The position numbers and the translations under genes were made by a program. A stretch of DNA of 44,674 nucleotides from an uncultured Lachnospiraceae bacterium. Lineage in GTDB: Bacteria > Bacillota > Clostridia > Lachnospirales > Lachnospiraceae. Each line of letters starts with the position of its first letter. The first letter of the stretch is position 1. Below are positions 15,885-23,638 of the stretch, in pieces. The notes below the pieces were generated by a model, which saw only the letters and a program-made list of their open reading frames with translations, did not search any database and had not been told where the DNA came from. The stretch is from the NCBI GenBank assembly GCA_910585215.1, contig CAJUDQ010000025.1, positions 1 to 44,674 of the forward strand. The letters are read 5' to 3'.

Positions 15885-17435
15885 ATGATGAGAATAACAA
15901 ATGGCATAATGATGAATAATTGCCTGAATAATATCAATAAAAATAAATTACAGATGGATAAAATCTATACGCAGATAGAAAGTCAGAAGCTCTTTCAGAA
16001 GCCTTCAGAGGACCCGATTGCTGCAATCAGGTCACTGAGACTGCGTTCAACATATACAGAGATAGAACAGTATCTGGAAAAAAATGTTGAGGATGCAGAA
16101 GCATGGATGAAAATTACTGAAGCGGCAATGGAAAGTCTGAAAACAACTGTCGGAGGCGAAGAACAGTCAGACGGTATCGTTTCTTATCTGAATCAGGGTA
16201 TCAGTGAATATCAGACGGTATCGGAGAGAGAAAAGATTCTCTCTACCTTGAAGGCATATAGAGATGCTATTTATCAAGTTGGAAATGAGGATAATGCCGG
16301 AAGAACGATTTTTACCGGATATCGAACAGATACTACGCTGACTTTTATGGAAGATGTAAGTGACAGATATAAAATAACAGAAAACCTTACGCTTGAAAGC
16401 TTCCGAAATATCAAAAAGGTAGTCGATACTCATGCCGGAACAGGAAATTACGCAGAAACCGACATTGTAAATGCAGATTTACATGCAGTTATGCTTGGTT
16501 ATGATGGACTTGATGCTACTTTGTCAGATGGTACGGCCATGACACTGACCTCAACCACAAATACCACGTTAAACGGCCATGCAGTTACAGTGCGCAGTCT
16601 TCAGGCAAATGGAAACAGTGTATACACCAATATCGGCGATAATGATGTTATTTTTATACCGGAAACAGGGGAATTGTTATTTGGCGATGGGATTTACAAT
16701 GATATCGATAAAAATGATATGTTCAGCATTACTTATGAAAAAACAGGTTTCAGAGCCGGTGAATTAAAACCCGAACATTATTTTTACTGTGAAAAGACAA
16801 CGACTACCCAATCTCCAACAGGACCAGTGTCACAAACAACTGTTTATGGCAGAAAAAAAGAAATTAACGGTGTAGAATATAAATACATTGAAGACCAGGA
16901 CATTAAATACAATATTAATTTTAATCAGAATATAAAGATTAATGTTCTTGCAAAGGATATTTTGCCTCCGACTCTTGGAAGAGATTTGGATATTATTATT
17001 TCCTCTGTGGAAGCGGCGGTAGATGCGCATAAAAAACAGGAATCTCTTGAGGAACAAATTGAGAAAGCAGAGGCGGAAGGAGATACTGCCACTGCACAGC
17101 AGCTCAAGTATCAGCTGAAAGCAGCGGAAATGGAAACGGCTTATGCGGAAGATAATCTTACAAAGAGCTTTAAAAAAGGACTTACGTTGTATCAGGGGCA
17201 TTTTTCCGAGATTACTACACAGCTTGCAGATATCGGTTCAAGAAGAACTCGTCTGGAATTAAATAAAACTCGTTTAGAATCACAGCTTCTCACGGTAAAA
17301 GAACTGAAAAGTGTAAATGAGGATACGAATCTTGAACAGGCGGCAGTAGAGTATAATAATATGCAGGATGTATATGATGCTTCCCTTAAAGTAGCAGTTC
17401 AGGTAGTGCAGAAATCATTGCTGGAGTTTATCTGA
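15885..17435 (+). CDS. flgL: flagellar hook-associated protein 3 (FlgL)
   Basis: Second junction protein, linking FlgK to the first flagellin. The N-terminus MRITNGIMMNNCLNNINKNKLQMDKIYTQI with KPSEDPIAAIRSLRLR is the flagellin-like FlgL motif; the C-terminus NLEQAAVEYNNMQDVYDASLKVAVQVVQKSLLEFI closes the D0 coiled coil. It is 516 residues, well above the usual 290-350, because of an inserted domain at about 180-340 with a Thr-rich stretch and a predicted helical segment near 380-430 rich in Glu/Ala. An ATGATG pair marks the start. It comes 41 bases after the second flgK and is a likely FlgN client. Confidence 0.88.
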   Translation: MMRITNGIMMNNCLNNINKNKLQMDKIYTQIESQKLFQKPSEDPIAAIRSLRLRSTYTEIEQYLEKNVEDAEAWMKITEAAMESLKTTVGGEEQSDGIVSYLNQGISEYQTVSEREKILSTLKAYRDAIYQVGNEDNAGRTIFTGYRTDTTLTFMEDVSDRYKITENLTLESFRNIKKVVDTHAGTGNYAETDIVNADLHAVMLGYDGLDATLSDGTAMTLTSTTNTTLNGHAVTVRSLQANGNSVYTNIGDNDVIFIPETGELLFGDGIYNDIDKNDMFSITYEKTGFRAGELKPEHYFYCEKTTTTQSPTGPVSQTTVYGRKKEINGVEYKYIEDQDIKYNINFNQNIKINVLAKDILPPTLGRDLDIIISSVEAAVDAHKKQESLEEQIEKAEAEGDTATAQQLKYQLKAAEMETAYAEDNLTKSFKKGLTLYQGHFSEITTQLADIGSRRTRLELNKTRLESQLLTVKELKSVNEDTNLEQAAVEYNNMQDVYDASLKVAVQVVQKSLLEFI

Positions 17436-17462
17436 TAAAAAGGAAAATAGCAGTATATGAAA

Positions 17463-17513
17463 GTAACAAAGTATAAAAGGTAACAAGGTATGAAAGGTAA
17501 TAACATATGAAGG
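17463..17513 (+). repeat. three 17-bp tandem repeats over the fliW start
   Basis: Units 17463-17479, 17480-17496 and 17497-17513 follow one another without gaps; units 1 and 2 match at 15 of 17 bases, units 2 and 3 at 13 of 17 (pattern GTAACAARGTATRAAAG). Each junction makes an AAAGGTAA ribosome-site-like sequence, and unit 3 holds the fliW ATG. Confidence 0.75.
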
Positions 17514-17959
17514 TGATAACAAAATTATTTGGAGAAATAGATGCAGAAGAAAATAAAATTATTTTCTTTTCCGGCGGTATTGTTGGATTTCCAGAGCTTG
17601 AACGTTTTTTGCTGATTCATGATGCAGAAAATGAAAAATCCAGTATCTCATGGCTTCAGTCACTCGATGAGCCAGCGTTTGCCATGCCGGTAATCGACCC
17701 GCTGATTCTTATTGCAGACTACAATCCTATGGTAGAGCATGAAATGCTGGAACCATTAGGAGATATGAAGCCTGAAGATATGCTTGTTTTGGCAACGATT
17801 ACAGTTCCCTCTGACCTCACAAAAATGACAGCGAATTTTAAGGCTCCAATTATTATCAATGCAGGCAGTAATCGTGCATGTCAGTTAATTATAGAGGATG
17901 AGAGATATGAAATAAAGCATCCGATTTATCATTTGCTGAAGGATAAGAAGGGGGACTGA
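17507..17959 (+). CDS. fliW: flagellar assembly factor FliW
   Basis: A 150-residue protein that binds either flagellin or CsrA, so that free flagellin frees CsrA to shut down flagellin translation. Family hallmarks are FxGGIVGFPELERFLLI (about 21-37), the acidic middle, the TVPSDLTKMTANFKAPIIINAG segment and the C-terminal HPIYHL. The length is standard. It starts inside a set of tandem repeats and ends five bases before csrA, giving a translationally close pair. All partners of the known feedback loop are in this window. Confidence 0.93.
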   Translation: MKVITKLFGEIDAEENKIIFFSGGIVGFPELERFLLIHDAENEKSSISWLQSLDEPAFAMPVIDPLILIADYNPMVEHEMLEPLGDMKPEDMLVLATITVPSDLTKMTANFKAPIIINAGSNRACQLIIEDERYEIKHPIYHLLKDKKGD

Positions 17960-17963
17960 TTTT

Positions 17964-18182
17964 ATGTTGGCATTGTCAAGAAAAAAAGATGAGGCAATCA
18001 TCGTAAATAATAATATTGAAATTACAATTATTGAGGTAAAAGGAGACCAGGTAAAACTGGGAATTACAGCTCCAAAGTCCATACCGGTATATCGCAAGGA
18101 GGTATATCTGCAGATTCAGGAGTCAAACAGAGCTTCTTCCGAGGAAACGGCAAATGTACTGGATGCATTAAAAAAACTGTAG
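17964..18182 (+). CDS. csrA: carbon storage regulator CsrA, translational repressor
   Basis: RNA-binding dimer (72 residues) that blocks ribosome binding at GGA-bearing hairpins. It begins MLALSRKKDEAIIVNNNIEI as usual, with GDQVKLGITAPKSIPVYRKEV containing the RNA-contacting Arg of the VxRxEV motif. The C-terminal tail is of the long Firmicute type that FliW contacts. GGGGG before the start serves as ribosome site. The likely main target is the flagellin leader (22383-22415). Confidence 0.94.
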   Translation: MLALSRKKDEAIIVNNNIEITIIEVKGDQVKLGITAPKSIPVYRKEVYLQIQESNRASSEETANVLDALKKL

Positions 18183-18254
18183 TTTTCCTTTGCGTAATGT
18201 CATAGAGAATACGAAGTAATTTCATATGAGATAAAATAATTCGGAGAAAGGTGT

Positions 18255-18281
18255 TAATTTTTTAATGCTTTTCTCCGATAA
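18255..18281 (+). promoter_or_regulatory. candidate sigma-D promoter of the flaG-fliD-fliS operon
   Basis: TAAT (18255-18258), 15 bases, TCCGATAA (18274-18281): nine of twelve consensus positions of the sigma-D promoter. In Bacillus the equivalent yvyC-fliD-fliS operon has its own sigma-D promoter. The 9-bp inverted repeat TCGGAGAAA/TTTCTCCGA overlaps it. Confidence 0.5.
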
Positions 18282-18407
18282 CTCTATTAGAGATATTATA
18301 GATATTTATAATAATATTCAGCACCAGATTAATTACATGGATGTAATTAATGCAAAAATATTAATAAAGCATTTGGGCCAATGGATAGGCAGAATGGAGG
18401 ATAAGAA

Positions 18408-18845
18408 ATGGCAGCAATAGAAGGAATTTCAAGCGTATCAAACGCACAGGCAGTAACATATCAGACAAAGCAGGCACCGGAAGTAAAGCCGGTAGAGACT
18501 GTAAGTACGTCGGGTTCAGAGGGTGCAACCCCAAATATTGCCTCACAGGTAATGACAGTAAATTCAAAGGATTCAAATAATGGCGAGGAGGGGTCTTCCG
18601 GCAAAGGACAGCAGGACAGAGAGCCAACCAATGAGCAGGTAAAAAAGGCGGTGGAAGATTTAAACAAAAGAATGAAAAATACCTCCTGTGAATTTGGTAT
18701 TCATGATGGAACAAACCGTGTGACAATTAAGATTGTAGACAAGGAATCCAAAAATGTTATCAAAGAATTTCCGGCAGAGGAAACTCTTGACATGATTGAA
18801 AAGGCATGGGAGCTTGCCGGACTTATGGTAGACAAGAGATTGTAG
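18408..18845 (+). CDS. flaG: flagellar protein FlaG
   Basis: A 145-residue protein. The first 75 residues are low-complexity and rich in Ser, Gly, Glu and Gln; the conserved FlaG domain follows (about 76-145): VKKAVEDLNKRMKN, CEFGIHDGTNRVTIKIVDKESKNVIKEFPAEETLDMIEKAWELAGLMVDKRL. FlaG influences filament length in some bacteria, but its exact action is unsettled. GGAGG stands eight bases before the ATG. It lies directly before fliD, as yvyC does in Bacillus. Confidence 0.9.
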   Translation: MAAIEGISSVSNAQAVTYQTKQAPEVKPVETVSTSGSEGATPNIASQVMTVNSKDSNNGEEGSSGKGQQDREPTNEQVKKAVEDLNKRMKNTSCEFGIHDGTNRVTIKIVDKESKNVIKEFPAEETLDMIEKAWELAGLMVDKRL

Positions 18846-18884
18846 AATTATGACAGAATAGAGAGATAGAATGGAGGTAAGATT

Positions 18885-21347
18885 ATGGCAAGAGTATCGG
18901 GATTGGTATCAGGACTTGATACAGATGCCCTGATTCAGGAGCTGGTATCAGCATATCAGAAAAAGCAGGATACTTATGTAAAGAAGCAGAAAAAACTGGA
19001 ATGGACACAGGAAATTTGGAAGGGTCTCAATACCAAGGTTTATGATTTTTATAAAACAAAGCTGAGAAATGCAAGATTTTCAAGTGCATATAATCTAAAG
19101 AAAGCGACAGTTTCTGACAGTACAAAAGCCACTGTTACAGCATCAAGCAGTGCAGTTATAGGAACACAGACATTAAGTGTAAAACAGCTGGCAAAGACTG
19201 CATATTTGACAGGTGGTAAGCTGAAGAGAACACAAAAGGCAGACGGTACACCGGATACAACTACAAAACTCACAGGAAACAGCAAGTTAAGTGAACTTGG
19301 TTTGACAGATGCAGCAGATGGAAATAAAATCAAGGTAAATGTAAACGGAAAAGAAACTGAAATATCTATAACAAAGGATATGACAATTAATAATTTTGTG
19401 GTAAAATTAAAAGATGCAGGAGTAAATGCAAACTTTGATGATGTAAATCAGAGATTATTTGTCAATTCCTCAGGAAGTGGAAAGGGAAAAGAGTTTTCAA
19501 TTACAGCGGCCAATGCCGGTGGTTTGGAAGCCCTTGACAAGCTTGGGTTAAATGCAGTATCAACCTCTGAGATTAAGATATATCAGCAAAAGGCCGGAAT
19601 AAATGTACAGCAGCAGGCGGATACCGCATATATGAAATATGTGCTGTCACAGGCAAATGCTGATTTGAATACACAGCTTTCAGGGTTGAAAGACCAGTAT
19701 AAATATGTTACAAATTCAGATTATAAGAACAAAAAAGAAGAACAATGGCAGAAAGCAATCGATGGATATGATGAAAAGACAGCTGCAATTGATGACAAAA
19801 TACAGGGTATTCTCGATTGGAGTGGTCCGGATGATGCCACAGGTACGAATAAAGTATCTGATTTTGTAGAATTAAAGGATGGAAAATATGAATTTAAGTC
19901 CGCTTATTTGGATGCAGATGGCGAGCTGGATGAAAGTGCACTTCAATCGGCATTGACAGGCAGCAACATGTCTGTGGATGATTTGAAAATACAGCTTGGC
20001 GAGTTAAATGTAAATGCTGCTGAAAAAGAGGCTGTTGCTTCTTATAAAAAGAGCGTAGAAGATACCAGAACATTGTATCAGAATGCGCTTTCCACTGATT
20101 CAACAGGAGCGACTTTGGATGCTCAGATTAAGTCATTAGAAAAGGAAATAGATACAAATACAAAACTGATGTCTCAGACAGTCGATTTTACACAATCAGG
20201 GACAATCAATTATACAGATTTGGATAAAAATTCTGTTTCCATGTCATATGCAGATTTGGCAACAAGATTAAACGATTATGCGGCAAAGGTGGCAACAGAA
20301 AATGGAGAAACTGTAGAAGCTGTTGGAACAGGTCTGACAGGTCCGGCATCCTATAAGACAGTATATGATTCTTATCAGACAGCTTATGCAAATGAAAAGG
20401 CTGAAGCTCTGAATCAGCTCAATAAATTGGGATTGAATGAAACTTCCTCTGACGATGATATCAAGGCAGCTCTTGCAGCACAGCCAGACAGCTCCGGTGA
20501 TGGTGCAGTCAGAGTGGAAGGTCAGGATGCAGAAATCATTTTGAATGGCGCCACCTATACATCTACTACAAATAATTTTTCTGTAAATGGTCTGACTATT
20601 ACGGCAACTGGTGAAATGGCAGAAGGAGAGTCCATTACGATCAATACTACTGCTGATATTGATGGCATGTATGATTCCATTAAATCTTTAATAGGTGGGT
20701 TTAATGATATCTTAAAACAGATGAATGGACTGTATTATGCAGATTCTTCCAAGGGATATGAGCCTCTTTCTGATGAAGAAAAGGAGGCTATGAGCGATAC
20801 CGAGGTAGAAAAGTGGGAAAAGAAAATCAAGGATTCCCTGTTAAGACGTGACAGTACTTTAAGCAGTATTATGGGAACCATCAAAAACAGTATGGCAAAA
20901 TCCTATACAATCAACGGAAAGTCCTATTCCCTGTCAAGTTTTGGAATTAATACTTCCGGTTATTTTGCAGTAGATACGGAGAATCGAGGATTATATCATA
21001 TTGATGGAGATAAGGATGATTCTTCCACATCAGGAAATACAGATAAGCTTAGAGCTGCTTTGGCGAGCGACCCGGATACAGTAATTTCATTCTTCCAGAA
21101 ATTGTCGGATGATATGTATACACAGCTCACCAAAAAAATGAGCGCCACCTCTTTAAGAAGCTCTTACACAATATATAATGACAAACAACTGAAAAAACAA
21201 TATGAAGAATATGATGATATAATTGACGAGTGGGATGATAAAATCGAAAAATACACAGAAAAATATGTAAAACAGTTTACAGCGATGGAAACCGCACTGG
21301 CAAAACTGCAGTCAAGTACATCTGCACTTTCTTCTCTTATAGGATAA
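18885..21347 (+). CDS. fliD: flagellar filament cap protein FliD
   Basis: Cap at the filament tip that folds incoming flagellin. The N-terminus RVSGLVSGLDTDALIQELVSAYQ is the FliD_N motif, and the C-terminal domain (about 610-820) has IDGMYDSIKSLIGGFNDILKQMN, a GINTSGYFAVD segment and the closing helix FTAMETALAKLQSSTSALSSLIG. At 820 residues it is well above the 450-550 typical of the family. The excess is a long middle part (about 230-560) with alanine- and glutamine-rich helices. GGAGG precedes the start, 39 bases after flaG. Confidence 0.92.
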   Translation: MARVSGLVSGLDTDALIQELVSAYQKKQDTYVKKQKKLEWTQEIWKGLNTKVYDFYKTKLRNARFSSAYNLKKATVSDSTKATVTASSSAVIGTQTLSVKQLAKTAYLTGGKLKRTQKADGTPDTTTKLTGNSKLSELGLTDAADGNKIKVNVNGKETEISITKDMTINNFVVKLKDAGVNANFDDVNQRLFVNSSGSGKGKEFSITAANAGGLEALDKLGLNAVSTSEIKIYQQKAGINVQQQADTAYMKYVLSQANADLNTQLSGLKDQYKYVTNSDYKNKKEEQWQKAIDGYDEKTAAIDDKIQGILDWSGPDDATGTNKVSDFVELKDGKYEFKSAYLDADGELDESALQSALTGSNMSVDDLKIQLGELNVNAAEKEAVASYKKSVEDTRTLYQNALSTDSTGATLDAQIKSLEKEIDTNTKLMSQTVDFTQSGTINYTDLDKNSVSMSYADLATRLNDYAAKVATENGETVEAVGTGLTGPASYKTVYDSYQTAYANEKAEALNQLNKLGLNETSSDDDIKAALAAQPDSSGDGAVRVEGQDAEIILNGATYTSTTNNFSVNGLTITATGEMAEGESITINTTADIDGMYDSIKSLIGGFNDILKQMNGLYYADSSKGYEPLSDEEKEAMSDTEVEKWEKKIKDSLLRRDSTLSSIMGTIKNSMAKSYTINGKSYSLSSFGINTSGYFAVDTENRGLYHIDGDKDDSSTSGNTDKLRAALASDPDTVISFFQKLSDDMYTQLTKKMSATSLRSSYTIYNDKQLKKQYEEYDDIIDEWDDKIEKYTEKYVKQFTAMETALAKLQSSTSALSSLIG

Positions 21348-21366
21348 ACATTAGGAGGTATTGATA

Positions 21367-21741
21367 ATGGCATTACCGAATGCTTACAATGCATACGCAA
21401 ACAGTAAAATCAACACGGCGACACCTGCACAGCTGACACTTATGCTCTATGACGGGGCAATCAAGTTTTGTAATATTGCCCTTGAGGCCATGAAACATAA
21501 GAATTATGAGAAAACAAATGTTTATATACAAAAGACAGAGCGAATCATTGAAGAATTTCGTTCCACACTGGATTTTAAGTATCCTGTTGCACAGGAATTT
21601 GAAAATGTATATAAAATGTTAAGCGAAAAACTTCTGTTTGCAAATTTAAAAAAAGATACAGAAGTTTTGGAGGATGTGATTAAGCACTTGAGGACAATGC
21701 GTAATACGTGGGAAGAGGTAATGAGACTTGCAAAGAGATAA
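21367..21741 (+). CDS. fliS: flagellin export chaperone FliS
   Basis: Small helical chaperone (124 residues) that binds the C-terminus of flagellin and keeps it from polymerising in the cytoplasm. The N-terminus MALPNAYNAYANSKINTATPAQLTLMLYDGAIKF is a textbook FliS opening. The ATG at 21367 has AGGAGG at 21353-21358 at the right distance; a TTG six bases upstream would add only two residues and is less likely. It sits 19 bases after fliD and overlaps the next gene by 14 bases if that gene uses its TTG. Confidence 0.92.
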   Translation: MALPNAYNAYANSKINTATPAQLTLMLYDGAIKFCNIALEAMKHKNYEKTNVYIQKTERIIEEFRSTLDFKYPVAQEFENVYKMLSEKLLFANLKKDTEVLEDVIKHLRTMRNTWEEVMRLAKR

Positions 21742-22216
21742 TGAAGCCAGCTATATTGAGATAATGAAGGACAGTCTTGTAAAGAAGATTGCTGTATTAA
21801 ATAAAATATCAGAACAAAACAAAATTCAGCAGGGACTGACTCAGGCGGAAGAATTTGATTATGATATTTTTGAAAAAACTCTTGATGAAAAAGAAAAACT
21901 GATTGATGAAATAAACCGGCTGGATTCCGGATTTCAGTCTGTATTTGACAGAATCAAAGAGATTCTGGAATCCGGCAGGGAAAATTATGCTGACGATATC
22001 AAAGAAATGCAGAAACTGATTGCCATTATCACAGATAAATCCGCAAATATTATGGCAGAAGAAAAAAGAAACAAAGAAGCCATTATGAACAGAAAAGACA
22101 GTTTGAAAAAGGAAGTGGGAATGGCAAGAACCACCAATAAAGTAGCGGCAAATTACTACAAGACAATGTCAAAACTGAATGTATTGGATTCACAGTTTAT
22201 AGATGCAAAGAAGTAA
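21728..22216 (+). CDS. FliT-position helical flagellar chaperone (FlgN/FliT-like)
   Basis: A 162-residue helical protein with long heptad-like stretches (about 10-130) and a C-terminal VAANYYKTMSKLNVLDSQFIDAKK. Sequence similarity to FlgN of the same window is only general (helical export chaperone), and its place after fliS is that of fliT in Bacillus, so a chaperone for FliD or another filament protein is a reasonable inference. The start is uncertain: TTG at 21728, overlapping fliS and preceded by GAGG, or ATG at 21764. The conserved ending suggests a protein specific to Lachnospiraceae-type flagellar operons. Confidence 0.65.
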   Translation: MQRDNEASYIEIMKDSLVKKIAVLNKISEQNKIQQGLTQAEEFDYDIFEKTLDEKEKLIDEINRLDSGFQSVFDRIKEILESGRENYADDIKEMQKLIAIITDKSANIMAEEKRNKEAIMNRKDSLKKEVGMARTTNKVAANYYKTMSKLNVLDSQFIDAKK

Positions 22217-22266
22217 ATAAAACAGATAAAAATAAAAAAACTCTTGCAAAAAAGTGTGAAATGCTA

Positions 22267-22293
22267 TAAACTATTACTTGAAAGTTCCGATAT
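22267..22293 (+). promoter_or_regulatory. sigma-D promoter of the flagellin gene
   Basis: TAAA (22267-22270), a 15-base spacer and TCCGATAT (22286-22293): eleven of twelve consensus positions. It would give a leader of about 120 bases. Confidence 0.88.
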
Positions 22294-22312
22294 ATAAGGT
22301 GTAAGCAAAAAT

Positions 22313-22333
22313 CATATGTAAATCATACATATG
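22313..22333 (+). promoter_or_regulatory. hairpin at the 5' end of the flagellin leader
   Basis: CATATGTA (22313-22320) and TACATATG (22326-22333) form a perfect 8-bp stem with a five-base loop about 20 bases after the expected transcription start. Such 5' stems often protect abundant mRNAs. Confidence 0.5.
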
Positions 22334-22382
22334 GAAAGGTAATTACATTCGTCAGAATGTTTTTATAAAATAAAAAAATAAC

Positions 22383-22415
22383 AGGACCAAGGAAGGTTCT
22401 TAAAATTCAAGGAGG
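22383..22415 (+). promoter_or_regulatory. probable CsrA-binding sites in the flagellin leader
   Basis: AGGACC (22383-22388) pairs with GGTTCT (22395-22400), with one G-T pair, leaving the loop AAGGAA with an exposed GGA, the classic CsrA target. The second GGA lies in the ribosome site AAGGAGG (22409-22415). In Bacillus CsrA bridges two such sites on hag mRNA; the same spacing logic is visible here, and csrA and fliW are upstream. Confidence 0.65.
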
Positions 22416-22422
22416 AATTATT

Positions 22423-23244
22423 ATGGTAGTACAGCACAATTTAACAGCGATGAACGCTAACAGACAGCTTGGTATTATTACAGACAGCCAGGCAAAGGCA
22501 ACAGAAAAGTTATCATCAGGTTATAAGATTAACCGTGCAGGAGATGATGCAGCAGGTCTTTCCATTTCTGAGAAAATGAGAAGCCAGATTAGAGGCCTTA
22601 ACAAAGCTTCTAAGAATGCTCAAGATGGTATTTCTGCTATCCAGACAGCTGAAGGTGCATTAAACGAAGTTCACTCTATCTTACAGAGAATGAATGAGCT
22701 TGCAACACAGGCAGCTAACGATACAAATACATCAGGCGACAGAACTGCTATCTCTAAAGAGTTAACAGCACTTCAGTCAGAGTTAAACAGAATTGCTTCT
22801 ACAACTCAGTTCAATACAATGAACCTGCTTGATGGTACATTTACAGGAAAGAATCTTCAGGTTGGTGCATTACAGAATCAGAAGATTGGTATGAGCATTG
22901 GAACAATGAACGCTACTGCTCTTGGTATTGGTTCATCTGGCGCAATCTCAGTAAATTCATTCTCTGCTGCTGGTGCAACAATGACACGTGTTCAACAGGC
23001 TCTTTCAATCGTATCAGCACAGCGTTCTGCACTTGGTGCTATCCAGAACAGACTTGAGCATACAATTGCAAATCTGGATACAACTTCTGAGAATACACAG
23101 GCTGCTGAATCACGTATTCGTGATACAGATATGGCTGATTCCATGGTTGAATACAGCAAGAACCAGATTCTTGCGCAGGCTGGTCAGTCTATGTTAGCAC
23201 AGGCAAATCAGTCTACACAGGGTGTATTATCTCTTTTAGGTTAA
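22423..23244 (+). CDS. flagellin
   Basis: Main filament protein, 273 residues. The D0/D1 N-terminus (MVVQHNLTAMNANRQLG, then EKLSSGYKINRAGDDAAGLSISEKMR) and the C-terminus (ALGAIQNRLEHTIANLDTTSENTQAAESRIRDTDMADSMVEYSKNQILAQAGQSMLAQANQ) are complete. Only about 35 residues (GISSG region, about 150-195) separate the two conserved halves, so D2/D3 domains are absent as in many Firmicutes. The short Ser/Thr-rich middle is the likely glycosylation area, which fits the maf and pse genes that follow. Codon use is more biased and less AT-rich than the neighbours, as expected of a very highly expressed gene. Strong sigma-D promoter, leader hairpins and terminator make it a separate unit. Confidence 0.95.
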   Translation: MVVQHNLTAMNANRQLGIITDSQAKATEKLSSGYKINRAGDDAAGLSISEKMRSQIRGLNKASKNAQDGISAIQTAEGALNEVHSILQRMNELATQAANDTNTSGDRTAISKELTALQSELNRIASTTQFNTMNLLDGTFTGKNLQVGALQNQKIGMSIGTMNATALGIGSSGAISVNSFSAAGATMTRVQQALSIVSAQRSALGAIQNRLEHTIANLDTTSENTQAAESRIRDTDMADSMVEYSKNQILAQAGQSMLAQANQSTQGVLSLLG

Positions 23245-23266
23245 TCGCTGGAATAAGACTATCAGG

Positions 23267-23300
23267 ATTAAGTCATCCTTCGGGATGGCTTAATTTTTTT
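23267..23300 (+). terminator. rho-independent terminator of the flagellin gene
   Basis: ATTAAGTCATCC (23267-23278), loop TTCG, GGATGGCTTAAT (23283-23294), then seven T. The 12-bp stem with one G-T pair and the stable loop make a strong terminator. Confidence 0.92.
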
Positions 23301-23320
23301 CAATATAAAGGAAATAAAAA

Positions 23321-23638
23321 ATGACAATACAGGAATTAATTATAGAAATAAGAAATCTTGCAGAAAATATGTTTCAAACTACATATAACGTATATATGAA
23401 ATTTAATGAAATTTTTCCATATATTCGACAGTATTATCAGGAGTTTATTGTATTAATTCCTGATTTGAACAGAATTGGAATGGAAATTGATGCCAATCAG
23501 GTTTTAGAGCAGCTTAGAAGGCTTTCGAATGCGATTGAGAGAAAAGATAAAGTTATGCTGTTTGATACTTTATATTATGAGATAACAGATACTATGAATT
23601 TATTTAATGAAATAAAGCAAATAATGGAGCAGGAATGA
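23321..23638 (+). CDS. unknown small helical protein coupled to maf
   Basis: A 105-residue protein I do not recognise. It is predicted to be mostly helical and amphipathic (IQELIIEIRNLAENMF, YIRQYYQEFIVLIP, QVLEQLRRLSNAIE, LFNEIKQIMEQE), with no Cys pair, signal peptide or membrane segment. It begins 21 bases after the flagellin terminator, with AAAGGAAA as a weak ribosome site, and its stop overlaps the maf start in ATGA. Tight coupling between flagellin and its glycosyltransferase suggests a chaperone or accessory factor for flagellin or Maf, in the way of small helical FliS/FlgN-like proteins; that is inference only. Confidence 0.75.
   Translation: MTIQELIIEIRNLAENMFQTTYNVYMKFNEIFPYIRQYYQEFIVLIPDLNRIGMEIDANQVLEQLRRLSNAIERKDKVMLFDTLYYEITDTMNLFNEIKQIMEQE

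Noticed and set aside
18265..18420. 51-residue open frame between csrA and flaG, overlapping flaG by 13 bases
   Set aside because: Its start lies within the candidate sigma-D promoter of flaG, the ribosome site is poor and trapped in an inverted repeat, and the protein resembles nothing I know. It may still be read from upstream transcripts.
21361..21366. TTG start for FliS
   Set aside because: ATG 21367 has the better distance to AGGAGG and gives the usual MALPNAY opening.
22383..22415. Riboswitch in the flagellin leader
   Set aside because: The short leader has no known ligand-binding core; the GGA-loop hairpin plus ribosome-site GGA fits CsrA binding better.
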